Origin: a virus | DNA length: 64,000 bases | IMG/VR virus record: IMGVR_UViG_3300043803_002473 | Coordinates: 57,471-121,470 of that record | Reading direction: 5' to 3' (one strand) | Shown here: positions 28,112 to 37,097 of the stretch, in pieces | Position numbering within the stretch: position 1 is the stretch's first letter | How the letters are laid out: every line of letters begins with the position of its first letter | Position numbers and translations under genes: made by a program | The notes under the pieces: model-generated | What the model was told of the DNA's origin: nothing | Seen by the model: only the letters and a program-made list of their open reading frames with translations | Database searches by the model: none

Positions 28112-28143
28112 AACCCGTCTGGAAACAGGCGGGTTCTTTTTTT
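28112..28143 (+). terminator. Strong intrinsic terminator
   Basis: AACCCGTCTG, a GAAA loop and CAGGCGGGTT form a 10-bp stem (one G-U pair), followed by C and seven Ts. It is the clearest Rho-independent terminator in the window and ends the 347-residue protein's unit. Confidence 0.88.
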
Positions 28144-28599
28144 ATGCACATGCCATTATATAAAATGTACTGGAAACGAGTTGGGCACGTTAAACGCTCA
28201 AGACTACCCGAAGCAGTGACTTGTCCTGTAGAATATGATGCCTGGGAACTTTTAAAAGCACAAGCGCTGCACGACGGTTATCAATATGTTGTATTTTGTA
28301 AACCTAGATTGACAGAGCATACTTACTTTAATATTTATTGTAACCTTTATTATAGAAGGGAACAACCTAGAGAGAATTTTGACGGAACCCGTCGATATTG
28401 GGATTATATTTTCTTTAAATTTAAATACCCAAATTTAAAGCCGGAAGCGTTAGCAAATAAATCAGAGTATCAGCAGGAGACAATTTTAGAAAACAGCGTA
28501 CATGATTTCAGTGGAATACCTTACGCACATTTCAACAATATCTCCAAGATAACTGAAGCTATATTTCGTTACGGAAGCGAATATTTTACCATAAGATGA
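28144..28599 (+). CDS. Hypothetical protein
   Basis: A 151-residue basic protein rich in Tyr, Arg and His. The first ATG touches the T-run of the upstream terminator; the ATG two codons later (MPLYKM) may be the real start. It is coupled to the next gene by a 4-nt overlap (ATGA). No family recognised. Confidence 0.52.
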   Translation: MHMPLYKMYWKRVGHVKRSRLPEAVTCPVEYDAWELLKAQALHDGYQYVVFCKPRLTEHTYFNIYCNLYYRREQPRENFDGTRRYWDYIFFKFKYPNLKPEALANKSEYQQETILENSVHDFSGIPYAHFNNISKITEAIFRYGSEYFTIR

Positions 28600-29006
28600 A
28601 TAGATTTGAAAAATTGGTAGAGTTGGCTAAAGCGATTCAGCCGGACGTTATTGTTAATAACTTCCATGTGTCTTTTGTCCTGTATAAAGGCAGAATAGTA
28701 TCTGTAGGTATAAACAGTAAAAAGACACACCCACTCAATTTAAAATATCCAAAAATAAGCAGGGAGGGTGTAAATGTGAGTCCACATAAATTTACATGCT
28801 CTGAATTGAATGCGTTCGTTAAGTTGAAAAATTTAACGAACGTACCATTCAATAAATGCTCTGTTGTAAATGTAAGAATTTTAAAAAATGGAGATCTAGG
28901 TTATTCTGCTCCTTGCCAAAGCTGCAAATCACTGATATCTTATCTAGATATTAAAGAATTATATTACACAGATTTTACTGGAAAATTTATCAAATATAGC
29001 AGATAG
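28596..29006 (+). CDS. Putative cytidine/deoxycytidylate deaminase-like protein
   Basis: A 136-residue protein with a deaminase-fold layout: a beta-hairpin (HVSFVLYKGRIVSVGIN), then a C-S-E motif (residues 68-70) on a helix, then P-C-Q-S-C (106-110). In the zinc deaminase superfamily a C/H-x-E plus P-C-x-x-C set binds zinc and supplies the catalytic Glu; Cys in the first position is usual in cytidine deaminases. The substrate could be a pyrimidine nucleotide or a nucleic acid base. The call is based on motif order and spacing. Confidence 0.6.
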   Translation: MNRFEKLVELAKAIQPDVIVNNFHVSFVLYKGRIVSVGINSKKTHPLNLKYPKISREGVNVSPHKFTCSELNAFVKLKNLTNVPFNKCSVVNVRILKNGDLGYSAPCQSCKSLISYLDIKELYYTDFTGKFIKYSR

Positions 29007-29013
29007 TATTGAT

Positions 29014-29571
29014 ATGAAGACAGATATACAAATCTTAAAAGATGAAGATGCGCCAGTGGCGGCCCTTTTATCTGTTGTGATAAAAAAATATGGGGTAGAG
29101 TGCTTTGAATGGGAATCAGTAATTTTAAGAAATGAAATTGAAACTGATTTTGATTTTGAGTTAACAGATTTACAGTCAGACAAAATACAGGCAGGGATTA
29201 CCGTGTTAACTACCGACATGTATGAAAGCGATATAAGAACTTTCGAGGTTTGTACAAGACTGTTTAATTCCGCTGCACAAGATTTCGAAGACTTTGAACC
29301 TTTAGAGGCGGAAGAGTTGATTTCTGGTATGACTGAAGTTATGTTGCTGAAAATGGAAAACTTAGATTTTACTCCAGATGTGAATGCCTACGCTGGCGAA
29401 GTGTTTTTTAACTACGGTTTCTGTAAAGCTCCTAAACTGTTTCCTACAGCCATAATACCTGATGGAAAACCTGTTACGTGCGACGACTCAGAAAAAAACG
29501 AAGCTCTCCAAGAAATCTTTGACGAGAGAATAAAAACAGTTAAAGATTTCTTGGACAAAATGATAAGCTAA
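29014..29571 (+). CDS. Hypothetical protein
   Basis: A 185-residue very acidic protein (Asp/Glu throughout) with mixed alpha/beta character and no recognised motif. It is 7 nt after the deaminase-like gene and 2 nt before an AAA+ ATPase, so it may be a partner of either. Confidence 0.5.
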   Translation: MKTDIQILKDEDAPVAALLSVVIKKYGVECFEWESVILRNEIETDFDFELTDLQSDKIQAGITVLTTDMYESDIRTFEVCTRLFNSAAQDFEDFEPLEAEELISGMTEVMLLKMENLDFTPDVNAYAGEVFFNYGFCKAPKLFPTAIIPDGKPVTCDDSEKNEALQEIFDERIKTVKDFLDKMIS

Positions 29572-29573
29572 CT

Positions 29574-30737
29574 ATGGATAATTTATTGCCAGCCGAGCGT
29601 AGTTATGTTGGGATGTTTGAAAAACCTTCTGGTCTGGCGCATCTCAAAATAGAGTATTTGTATAATTTAATTTTTGGAAAATTACCGTCTCGTCTATATA
29701 TACAAGATCCATTAGACATATTAAAAACATTGGCGTACATCCAGGAAAATTTTGAAAAATTGTCCGTGGATTACGCTTTTAGAAATAGTAATTTACACGA
29801 AACAGCTTTTTGGAGAGGTTTAGGTAAATACGAAGATGTTGTGCTGGAGGTAACCGAAGCCAAGCATACAAAGTTTGGGGATCATTTATCCGAGCTAGTA
29901 GACGAGATCTATGGAGACGTCGGAGAAACTACCGAGCTGACTAAGAATGAGATTACTACGTGCAAGGTAAATTTAGCTTCATCAAGTCCAGAAAAGTTAA
30001 AAGAGCTATGCTCAGAATTTGCTAAATATACTTCTAAAAAAGCTTCTAAGATACATTTATTAACAAACAGTTATGGTGATGTTGTTTTACAGCCTATAGA
30101 TATAACACCTTCTACTGTCGACCTAGAATTAAATTATGGTAAAAAATTTGTAGAGATACATGACCAAATTATAAACTCTTTGAGTAACAAACTTTCCGGG
30201 TTATATTTGTTTTACGGTGATCCGGGAACTGGTAAATCTTCTTACATTAAATATCTTTTAAACTCGGTAACTTCGCGAAAAATTGTGTATGTTCCGATTA
30301 ATCTTATAGATAGTTTAATTTCTCCGGACTTTCTTCCACTATTAATATCAAATAGAAATTTAATACTTGTGATAGAGGACGCTGAAAAGGCTCTTCTTTC
30401 GCGCGAAGAAAACACAGGCAATTCTTCCATTGTCTCAGCTATACTAAATTTAACAGACAGCTTTATTGGAAATGCGTTGAATGTAACGATTATAGCTACA
30501 TTTAACACTAAAAAAGACAATATCGATAAAGCTCTTTTGAGAAAGGGTAGGCTCAAGTTAAGTCATGAGTTTAAAAAATTAGAAATAGCAGAAGCTCAAA
30601 AATTAATAAATTCATTAAACTTTGAGCATACAGTTGAAGAGCCTATGAGCTTGGCTGAGATTTATTATCTATACGAAGATAACAAATTTAAGGAAGAGCG
30701 CGATAAAGATCGTATTATTGGATTTGGGAAGGCTTAG
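29574..30737 (+). CDS. AAA+ ATPase, BCS1-like class
   Basis: A 387-residue protein. The N-terminal 200 residues are unfamiliar. The AAA+ core has Walker A GDPGTGKS (215-222), Walker B LVIEDAE (265-271), a sensor-1-like IIATFN strand, and an arginine pair in LLRKGRLK. The sequence around the P-loop and the short core resemble BCS1-type AAA+ proteins, found in several large phages. Substrate unknown; likely a remodelling ATPase. Its stop overlaps the convergent terminase stop by 4 nt, and GGGAAG/CTTCCC forms a hairpin across the junction. Confidence 0.72.
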   Translation: MDNLLPAERSYVGMFEKPSGLAHLKIEYLYNLIFGKLPSRLYIQDPLDILKTLAYIQENFEKLSVDYAFRNSNLHETAFWRGLGKYEDVVLEVTEAKHTKFGDHLSELVDEIYGDVGETTELTKNEITTCKVNLASSSPEKLKELCSEFAKYTSKKASKIHLLTNSYGDVVLQPIDITPSTVDLELNYGKKFVEIHDQIINSLSNKLSGLYLFYGDPGTGKSSYIKYLLNSVTSRKIVYVPINLIDSLISPDFLPLLISNRNLILVIEDAEKALLSREENTGNSSIVSAILNLTDSFIGNALNVTIIATFNTKKDNIDKALLRKGRLKLSHEFKKLEIAEAQKLINSLNFEHTVEEPMSLAEIYYLYEDNKFKEERDKDRIIGFGKA

Positions 30738-32434
30738 TCTTCCCTGGCACTTGAGCTAGGTCCCAATAAACCGACGTCTCCTATAGCCATATAGGCTGAA
30801 CAAGCGGCATATACAAGGCTGTGCATGGCGTCATCGGGTTGATTGTCGTTATGTGTATAGAACATTTCTTGACCGTAAAGACCATCTTTCACTTCGATAT
30901 ATACATTTAAAAGATCTTGCATATAGTCAGAAACATCTTCCCAGGCAGGAAAGTGGATCTTTCCTTCTTTAATTTGACGAATAATGAGAGATATTACATC
31001 TGAGCGATGCAGAATCCACCTATTCTGTCTCCAGTCGTAATCTCCTTGATCGTAGTATTGTATAACTTTAGATCTGCGATAAGCAGCTAATTGTGATCTT
31101 GTAGGACTTGTGAGTTCGCACAGCTTAATTCCACGTATAGGATCAGGACCAGAGTCACAAACACAGTAGGCATTTAAACCGTTAGCAATGTCAGCTATTT
31201 GGCGTATATGCGCTTCGTGGTCAAATCCACGAAATATTTTTGTATAAACCACATCAAAAGTTCCGTCGTTTTTTATACCTCCAACCGTCATCACGGTTCG
31301 GCTTTGAACCATTGACACACCCCAGTCAACACCTACAGTATAAATTTTATATTTTAATTTATTATCATCCACTATACGCATTTTACTTGAAGCATTTTCC
31401 ATTCTACCTAATGTGCAGACTTTACGTAATTCTTCTTCGGTGATTGGTTTTGTTCCTATATCAAAACTTAAACCAAAAACCTCATTCATTATTTTTTTCT
31501 GGTCATATTTACCACTAGTACATTTTATATAAATTTCTTTCCATTCTTTTTCAGTCTCGTTAAAAAACGGTAATATGGGTTGAGCTAAATGATACCCAGC
31601 CATTAAATAGTTTTTTGGATTACCTGCCGCCCATTCTCCAGAACGAGCATTTAACTTTTTAGAGCATTTAGAACAACTTAAACCATGAGACATGATCATT
31701 TTCATAGGCTCGTTGCCTTCGGTCAAGCTGTTCCAATGCCCACATCCACACCTCATCATCCATTCCAACTGACTACTCGTTTTCCACAGACTGTGTATAG
31801 TATTAGTGCTGTCTAATGGAGTTCCTGCAAATATTTCACGTTTATACGGAGACAATGCCATTGTTTCTTGGATAATCGGTATTTGATCATAATTGATATC
31901 TTGAACTTCATCGTAAACAATACAATCAACCGCAGGTCCACGAACACGTGTAGCATCATCTTTTACATATCTAAACAATATACTACTTCTTGTGTCGCCC
32001 ATTATTTTCTCAAATACATCATTCTTAGCCCAGCCTTTCACCAACATTTTTTTAACCTTAGGGCTATCAAATCTAGGTGGAAGATAATTACTCGAAAAAT
32101 ATTTTACCGTTAATTCCTGAGGGCCGACATAGAGCATCTTATAATAGTTCCAACGAATCAAATTCAAACACACAAAGTTACTGAGCAGCGTACTCTTTAA
32201 AGTTTTACGGCTGCATTTTAACAGTAATTTTTGAGGCATGTGGTCATACACATGTTTCAGCATCGGGAAGTCAGTTAAAACCTGAAGCCGCCCCTCATTA
32301 TCAAACAAATAGTTCTCGACAAAATGAGAGGGAGGAAGTACCGAAAACATCAATTGTCGGGCTCGAAAAGCTGACTCCTTATTTCCGGAGTTCAAAAGCT
32401 TTTCAACAGTATCTTTGATTTCTATATGGGACAT
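30734..32434 (-). CDS. terL: Terminase large subunit
   Basis: A 566-residue packaging ATPase-nuclease that translocates DNA into the procapsid and cuts it. A P-loop-like KCSRKTLKST (73-82) is followed by Walker B CIVYDE (171-176) and a coupling-type motif AGTPLD (203-208). A Zn-binding-like insert has Cys at 229, 231, 254 and 257. The RNase H-fold nuclease region shows TVGVDWG (Asp370), a VCDSG Asp (427) and a late DDAMH Asp pair (534-535). It is encoded against the direction of all neighbouring genes but one, so it is expressed from its own unit. Confidence 0.85.
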   Translation of the reverse strand: MSHIEIKDTVEKLLNSGNKESAFRARQLMFSVLPPSHFVENYLFDNEGRLQVLTDFPMLKHVYDHMPQKLLLKCSRKTLKSTLLSNFVCLNLIRWNYYKMLYVGPQELTVKYFSSNYLPPRFDSPKVKKMLVKGWAKNDVFEKIMGDTRSSILFRYVKDDATRVRGPAVDCIVYDEVQDINYDQIPIIQETMALSPYKREIFAGTPLDSTNTIHSLWKTSSQLEWMMRCGCGHWNSLTEGNEPMKMIMSHGLSCSKCSKKLNARSGEWAAGNPKNYLMAGYHLAQPILPFFNETEKEWKEIYIKCTSGKYDQKKIMNEVFGLSFDIGTKPITEEELRKVCTLGRMENASSKMRIVDDNKLKYKIYTVGVDWGVSMVQSRTVMTVGGIKNDGTFDVVYTKIFRGFDHEAHIRQIADIANGLNAYCVCDSGPDPIRGIKLCELTSPTRSQLAAYRRSKVIQYYDQGDYDWRQNRWILHRSDVISLIIRQIKEGKIHFPAWEDVSDYMQDLLNVYIEVKDGLYGQEMFYTHNDNQPDDAMHSLVYAACSAYMAIGDVGLLGPSSSARED

Positions 32435-32587
32435 CGCTCGAAAAAAAGAGTAAAGAAAAAATTAAAGTATGGTAATAACTTAGTATATATGTATGATTAT
32501 GCAAATAATTCTTTAGGTGTATTATTTGATACCATATATAAAAACTTACCTAATTGCAAAAAGTATTATCGCGTTTATAAGTCTTAA
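32426..32587 (+). CDS. Small basic protein (candidate, short ORF)
   Basis: A 53-residue ORF that begins MGHRSKKRVKKKLKYGNNLV and overlaps the terL start by 9 nt on the other strand. It is very basic (Lys/Arg-rich N-terminus) and ends just before the TATAAT at 32590. No family is recognised and no ribosome binding site is visible. It could be a real small nucleic-acid-binding protein or a chance ORF in the divergent intergenic space. Confidence 0.35.
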   Translation: MGHRSKKRVKKKLKYGNNLVYMYDYANNSLGVLFDTIYKNLPNCKKYYRVYKS

Positions 32588-32589
32588 TG

Positions 32590-32595
32590 TATAAT
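32590..32595 (+). promoter_or_regulatory. Possible -10 promoter element (TATAAT)
   Basis: A TATAAT with G-T immediately before it (TGTATAATAGATG) lies 6 nt upstream of the ATG at 32602. A transcript from it would be almost leaderless. It could drive the AT-hook and AAA+ block. Confidence 0.38.
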
Positions 32596-32601
32596 AGATG
32601 C

Positions 32602-32862
32602 ATGAGTAAAACAACAAGGTTTTATAGCGTTCGAGACAGACTTAATCGTTACAGAAAAACAATTAAGGATATCTTTCGCAGCAGTTATTATACGGAAAGC
32701 AGTAGATCACACAAACGTAAAATTATAGCCGAAGATCGAATCAATACTATTGATGCTATACAAAAAAAAGATGATAAATTGCAAGGAGCAGGAAATGTTG
32801 TCCTTCCCTTATCGTCTGAAGCTAAAATGCATGTACATCACCGGTTAGATCGTCCAAGCTAA
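32602..32862 (+). CDS. Small basic hypothetical protein
   Basis: An 86-residue Arg/Lys-rich protein (MSKTTRFYSVRDRLNRYRKT). The frame is open five codons further upstream, but that start overlaps the TATAAT element, so the ATG at 32602 is preferred. Its basic helices suggest nucleic-acid binding. It precedes the AT-hook protein by 7 nt. Confidence 0.5.
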   Translation: MSKTTRFYSVRDRLNRYRKTIKDIFRSSYYTESSRSHKRKIIAEDRINTIDAIQKKDDKLQGAGNVVLPLSSEAKMHVHHRLDRPS

Positions 32863-32869
32863 AGTTAAA

Positions 32870-33283
32870 ATGCCTAGACATTTATCTGTAAAAAAATCAC
32901 ATATTATATCGGCACCTAAGAAAAGAAGAGGAAGACCTCCTAAAATAAATAAAACAACTTCTTTTGCACCTGAAGTTAGTTCTGTGGTAAAAAGACGAGG
33001 TAGACCTCCTAAGATTAAAACCACAGATCTTCCTAAGAAAAAAGAAGTCGTTGTAGAACAAAAAACTCCTCAAGAAAAATTGATGGAGGGACATTGTTTT
33101 TATCCAGCTGCACAGTGGATAGAAAATAACATAGATCATATGGAGGAAGCCTACCTCCGTAAGATAGCAAGAAAACACGGATTGACCATGATGCAGGCCA
33201 TAATGGACCACATGCTTGGTTATTTTTCTATCAGAGGTTCTGAATTAGGAAAAGCAATCAGAGAATCTAGAAAACACACATAA
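32870..33283 (+). CDS. AT-hook DNA-binding protein
   Basis: A 137-residue protein with two copies of the AT-hook core R-R-G-R-P-P-K (residues 19-25 and 42-48), which binds the minor groove of AT-rich DNA. A charged linker leads to a C-terminal helical domain (about 70-137). It is divergently placed next to terL, so a small-terminase-like or nucleoid-type role is possible but unproven. The stop overlaps the start of the AAA+ gene (TAATGG). Confidence 0.72.
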   Translation: MPRHLSVKKSHIISAPKKRRGRPPKINKTTSFAPEVSSVVKRRGRPPKIKTTDLPKKKEVVVEQKTPQEKLMEGHCFYPAAQWIENNIDHMEEAYLRKIARKHGLTMMQAIMDHMLGYFSIRGSELGKAIRESRKHT

Positions 33284-34848
33284 TGGAGTTTTTAACAAAA
33301 TTTAAAAATTATTATGCTTCTGGTTATTCAAGTTTATTTATTTTGACACACGAAGAACAGCGTGTAGTTAAAGATATTATAACTTTAACCGAGGAGCACG
33401 AAGATATAACAATACATGAATGGGATGCCCAAACAGGGCTTGTACGTTCAAAAGACCGAGAAGTCTTAGGAGAAAATCTACAAAACAGTACAGAATTACT
33501 TCGGTTTATTCAAAATGTAAAGTCTCAAGGAAATATCTTTATTCTAAAAGACTTCCATCTTCACTTTGACAAAGTGATCAATATTCGCATGCTGCGCAAC
33601 GCATGGAATTTGATGAAGAGCCGTGGAAACATGATTGTGTTTGTAGGGCACAAATTCGCCATACCGGCAGAATTAGAAAAAGAAATACAGTTGATTGACT
33701 ATGATTTACCTGATGAAAAAAGCATCGGCGAAAGACTTCAATATATAATTGATTCTGTCAACAAACTCAGAGTCGAAAAAGATAAAGAAGCCTTGGTTGT
33801 AGATAAACACATAGCAGATGGAGCTATCGAAGCCGCTAAGGGAATGACCTACGGCGAGATAGAAAATGCTTTCGCTATGGCGTACACAACCAATAAAAAC
33901 TTCGATCAAAGCTTCGTCTCAACTGTATTTGACGAAAAGATAGCTCAGCTAAAAAAGAATGGTTTATTGACCTATATTCCAGCCGACATATCTTTTGATA
34001 ATGTTGGCGGGCTAGGTGGATTAAAGCGTTGGTTACGCTCTCGTAAAAAGGCCTATACCCAGGAAGCCAGGGATTACAAACTACCTTTACCTAAGGGATG
34101 TATGTTCTGCTCTGTTCCTGGTGTAGGTAAAACAATGCTGGCCAAAGCCACTGCCAACGAATTTGATTGTCCACTATTCTTATTCGACATGGGTAATGTT
34201 TTTGGTTCACATGTTGGTGATAGCGAACGTAACATGAGAGAAGCCATCAAAATCATTGAGAGCATTGGAAAATGCGTTATCTTGATTGATGAAATAGAAA
34301 AAGCTATGAGCAAAGATGCTGTGAGTGGTCGTGGAGATACTGGTGTGAGTTCACGTATATACGGAACTTTTCTAACCTGGCTCAATGACCGTAAAAATCC
34401 AGCCTTTATCATTGCTACCTCTAACGATCACACCATTCTACCTTCTCCCTTGATTCGCAAAGGCAGATTTGATCAACTGTTTTGGATAGACCTTCCTTCT
34501 GAAACCGAGAGAGAAGAAATATTCAATGTAGTGATTAAGAAGTACGGTAGAAATCCCGAAGACTTCGTGGTTTCTAGATTTGTAGCAGCTACCGAAGAGT
34601 TCACGGGCGCTGAAATAGAAGATGTTGTTAAATCTGCACTATTCAGAGCATTTGACAACGGTGGAGAAATATCCGATAAAGACATTATGGAGGAGATCAC
34701 TGAGTTTATTCCTTTTGCTAAATCGCACGAGGACGAACTTCATCAAATGCGCCTCCAAGCCAGAGGAAAATTGGTTGTTCTTTCGGAAGAAGGAGAAACA
34801 CAAACAGTAGATAACGCTCTTCGTAAGTTGAGCATAGGACTTAACTAA
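33283..34848 (+). CDS. Ycf46-like AAA+ ATPase
   Basis: A 521-residue protein. The N-terminal ~200 residues have the pattern FILKDFHLHF...MIVFVGHKFAIPAELEKEI typical of Ycf46-family proteins. The AAA+ core follows: Walker A VPGVGKT (278-284), the pore-like loop GNVFGSHVG (304-312), Walker B ILIDEIE (333-339), a sensor-1 region IIATSND and an arginine-finger region RKGRFD. Ycf46 is known from cyanobacteria and plastids; its exact substrate is unclear. DUF3150-like, DUF1257 and DUF2997 genes follow, as in bacterial loci of this class, suggesting one complex. Confidence 0.8.
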   Translation: MEFLTKFKNYYASGYSSLFILTHEEQRVVKDIITLTEEHEDITIHEWDAQTGLVRSKDREVLGENLQNSTELLRFIQNVKSQGNIFILKDFHLHFDKVINIRMLRNAWNLMKSRGNMIVFVGHKFAIPAELEKEIQLIDYDLPDEKSIGERLQYIIDSVNKLRVEKDKEALVVDKHIADGAIEAAKGMTYGEIENAFAMAYTTNKNFDQSFVSTVFDEKIAQLKKNGLLTYIPADISFDNVGGLGGLKRWLRSRKKAYTQEARDYKLPLPKGCMFCSVPGVGKTMLAKATANEFDCPLFLFDMGNVFGSHVGDSERNMREAIKIIESIGKCVILIDEIEKAMSKDAVSGRGDTGVSSRIYGTFLTWLNDRKNPAFIIATSNDHTILPSPLIRKGRFDQLFWIDLPSETEREEIFNVVIKKYGRNPEDFVVSRFVAATEEFTGAEIEDVVKSALFRAFDNGGEISDKDIMEEITEFIPFAKSHEDELHQMRLQARGKLVVLSEEGETQTVDNALRKLSIGLN

Positions 34849-34868
34849 AACCTTAACAAATTAATATT

Positions 34869-35129
34869 ATGGAAAAATATACAAAAATTATTAGCAGAGA
34901 ACAAATTACCGAACTTCTTAACGGTAAAAATATCGAAAACGTAGAAACTAAAAGATTCAAAGGTGTACTCACGCAGTATGCAGATATCATCAATACTCTA
35001 CGCGAAACACACAAACTGAGCTATTTGCAAATTCATAAATTTTTGCAAGCTGAGTGCAATTTAAAATGCACTTATCTTACGTTGCTCAACTTCATCAAAA
35101 AAAATCAAAATAACAAAATCCAAGACTAA
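34869..35129 (+). CDS. Small HTH-like protein
   Basis: An 86-residue helical protein. The C-terminal part (LSYLQIHKFLQAECNLKCTY, then LLNFIKKNQ) has the spacing of a helix-turn-helix with a recognition helix. It may regulate this operon. Its stop touches the start of the DUF3150-like gene (TAATGG). Confidence 0.5.
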   Translation: MEKYTKIISREQITELLNGKNIENVETKRFKGVLTQYADIINTLRETHKLSYLQIHKFLQAECNLKCTYLTLLNFIKKNQNNKIQD

Positions 35130-36127
35130 TGGACTACAAAATAACAGAAACACTGCAAAAGTACTACGACCAGGTTTTCCAAGACGGCAAACTCGTCAAT
35201 CTACATATTGCAATGTGGGGCATGAGCTATAGTCTCACTGAAGACGATATCAAATTGGATAAACGCCTTCCGGAGATTATTAAGCTAGGTAAGAAAATGC
35301 TTATCAGACCCTCGGTCTATAATGCTTTTCGTAATCTACAAAGCCGTGCCCGTAATTATCTGTACGGTCATTCGTTCTCATTCCCACTTGTTCCGCAGGC
35401 ACATTTCGTGCCTCGGACCAAGTACTTGGAAGTGAACAATAAATTGAATGAATATAGGACGGAATTCCTAAACTTAAAGCAGGAGTTTATAGAAAATTAT
35501 AATAGATATAAAGAACAGGCTTTAGAATACTATGCTCAACACGCAGATCAATTAAACATTGAGAGCTTAGAAGCCTTGTATCCTGATATCGATTATGTTG
35601 CTAGTAAATTCTCATTCGAGGTTGTTTCATTTGAAGTGAAGCTCCCTACAGAATTTGCCAATATTGATATTCATACTGAAGTTGCTCGTGAACTTGCTGC
35701 GGATGCAGCTAAACAAGAAAAGTCTCAAGAGTTTCAGCAGGAATATCAAAATCAATTAAGTACACACATGAGTAAAATCAATGAATTTGTGGGTGAGGTA
35801 ATTGATACCTTACGCTCAAAAGTCATCGAACATTGCTCTATAGTACTTAAAAAGATTAAGAAAAAAGACGTTGTAACTGATGCTAGCATTAAAATGTTGA
35901 TGACTCACATCAACGAATTCAGGAGCCTTAACTTTATTGAAGACAAGGCTATTGAGACAGAGCTACTGAAAGTTGAAAAATTGCTTGTGAGTGGTAACGA
36001 CTTTGCAAAAGACAAAGACGCAGTTCAAGAATTGCAAAATTGCCTTAATGGTGTTATCGACGAAGCAAAAAATATGTCAGATGTGGCAAATATTTCAGGT
36101 GAATATTTCCGTAAATTAGAGGTATAA
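35129..36127 (+). CDS. DUF3150-like protein
   Basis: A 332-residue, mainly helical protein. The N-terminal pattern (a W-G-x-x-Y-S-L-T-E-D-D segment, LPEIIKLGKKMLIRPSVYNAFRN, then a short loop and FSFPLVPQAHFVP) matches the DUF3150 layout, in which a conserved L-x-x-L-G-x-K-x-L-I-x-P motif precedes a glycine/proline loop. DUF3150 genes often sit beside AAA+ ATPases, as here. The molecular role is unknown. Long coiled-coil helices occupy residues 105-220. Confidence 0.6.
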   Translation: MDYKITETLQKYYDQVFQDGKLVNLHIAMWGMSYSLTEDDIKLDKRLPEIIKLGKKMLIRPSVYNAFRNLQSRARNYLYGHSFSFPLVPQAHFVPRTKYLEVNNKLNEYRTEFLNLKQEFIENYNRYKEQALEYYAQHADQLNIESLEALYPDIDYVASKFSFEVVSFEVKLPTEFANIDIHTEVARELAADAAKQEKSQEFQQEYQNQLSTHMSKINEFVGEVIDTLRSKVIEHCSIVLKKIKKKDVVTDASIKMLMTHINEFRSLNFIEDKAIETELLKVEKLLVSGNDFAKDKDAVQELQNCLNGVIDEAKNMSDVANISGEYFRKLEV

Positions 36128-36128
36128 T

Positions 36129-36443
36129 ATGAGCACATTCGGAGACGATAGTGCCACCATGAAATTACCTTCCTACGATATGCTTTGGATATCTTACGAT
36201 AAACCAGAAGCAGATACGCCTCCACAATTCGCAGTAGTCCTACCCTACTGCGAAGTTGCGGATGGTGATATCGTGGAGTTGAATCCTGGTGGTATTGTTA
36301 TAAATAAAAAAGAAGAACTTATAAATTTAGACTATCCTCAATTTGTAAAATTAATTGAAAAGGGTATGCAAAATGGAAAAATTACTTATCTTATGGTGCA
36401 GATGAAAGAGTCTCCTAAGGTAATACAAATTCCCGTCAAATGA
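36129..36443 (+). CDS. Hypothetical protein of the Ycf46/DUF1257 block
   Basis: A 104-residue protein, beta-rich, with a D-G-D-I-V-E-L-N-P-G-G-I-V segment. The start ATG lies inside the TATAATATG that follows the upstream stop. It overlaps the DUF1257 gene by 4 nt, so it is translationally coupled to it. No family recognised. Confidence 0.5.
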   Translation: MSTFGDDSATMKLPSYDMLWISYDKPEADTPPQFAVVLPYCEVADGDIVELNPGGIVINKKEELINLDYPQFVKLIEKGMQNGKITYLMVQMKESPKVIQIPVK

Positions 36444-36829
36444 GTCATTCAGTAAATGTTTTAACTCAATTTAAAGATATTAAATTATTGCAGTCTGTTT
36501 TTGAATCGTTTGACTGGAATATCAAGACAGATACAAAATGTAGAACTTATCCAACCGATCCCAGCAAGGACGTGGTGCACCAATATGTTGCTGTAAACCC
36601 ACTTTCTCATGGATACGATGTAGGTATCGATGTAGACTCTGATGGAAATGCCGTATTTACATGCGACTTTTTCGACAGATCTATTGAAGAAAAGTTAGGA
36701 AAAAACCTTAAAAATATTAAACAAGGTTATTCTCTCTCTAAATTGAAAAAATTTATGAGTGAGGAAGATCTAGATTACAAGGTAGAAACCTTAAACACCG
36801 GTGAACTTAAAATCATTGCCACTAAATAA
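36440..36829 (+). CDS. DUF1257 (Ycf35-like) protein
   Basis: A 129-residue protein starting MSHSVNVLTQFKDIKLLQSV. The family start M-S-H-x-x-x-I/V-x-T-x-x-K/R-D, a central GYDVGIDVDSDG and a later Y/F-rich helix are the DUF1257/Ycf35 pattern, found in cyanobacteria, plastids and phages. Its function is unknown. In bacteria this gene commonly accompanies a Ycf46 ATPase and DUF2997, both present here. Confidence 0.75.
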   Translation: MSHSVNVLTQFKDIKLLQSVFESFDWNIKTDTKCRTYPTDPSKDVVHQYVAVNPLSHGYDVGIDVDSDGNAVFTCDFFDRSIEEKLGKNLKNIKQGYSLSKLKKFMSEEDLDYKVETLNTGELKIIATK

Positions 36830-36830
36830 T

Positions 36831-37097
36831 ATGTCCGAAACTAAAGACTTCAATCAATATAAATCACGCCTGGCTAAATCGTTACACGAAACGCTACTGA
36901 GGGATTGTGATCCTCAACCAGATGAGCTACACATTCCATATAACCTAATCGTAGAAGATAAGGACGAGCCTTGGCATGCCTATGCCAAAGTGACATACAT
37001 TGTGTTTTGCCCCACAAAAAAAGTGCATACTGTTACCATTCGTTTTCAATACGATAAGTTTGGTAAGTTTATGCTAGAGACGATGAAATATGTCTAA
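36831..37097 (+). CDS. Hypothetical protein between DUF1257 and DUF2997
   Basis: An 88-residue mixed alpha/beta protein. The frame is open ten codons upstream inside the previous gene; the ATG right after its stop is chosen. It is beta-rich at the C-terminal half (YAKVTYIVFCPTKKVHTVT). Location inside a conserved module suggests it works with the same complex. Confidence 0.5.
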   Translation: MSETKDFNQYKSRLAKSLHETLLRDCDPQPDELHIPYNLIVEDKDEPWHAYAKVTYIVFCPTKKVHTVTIRFQYDKFGKFMLETMKYV

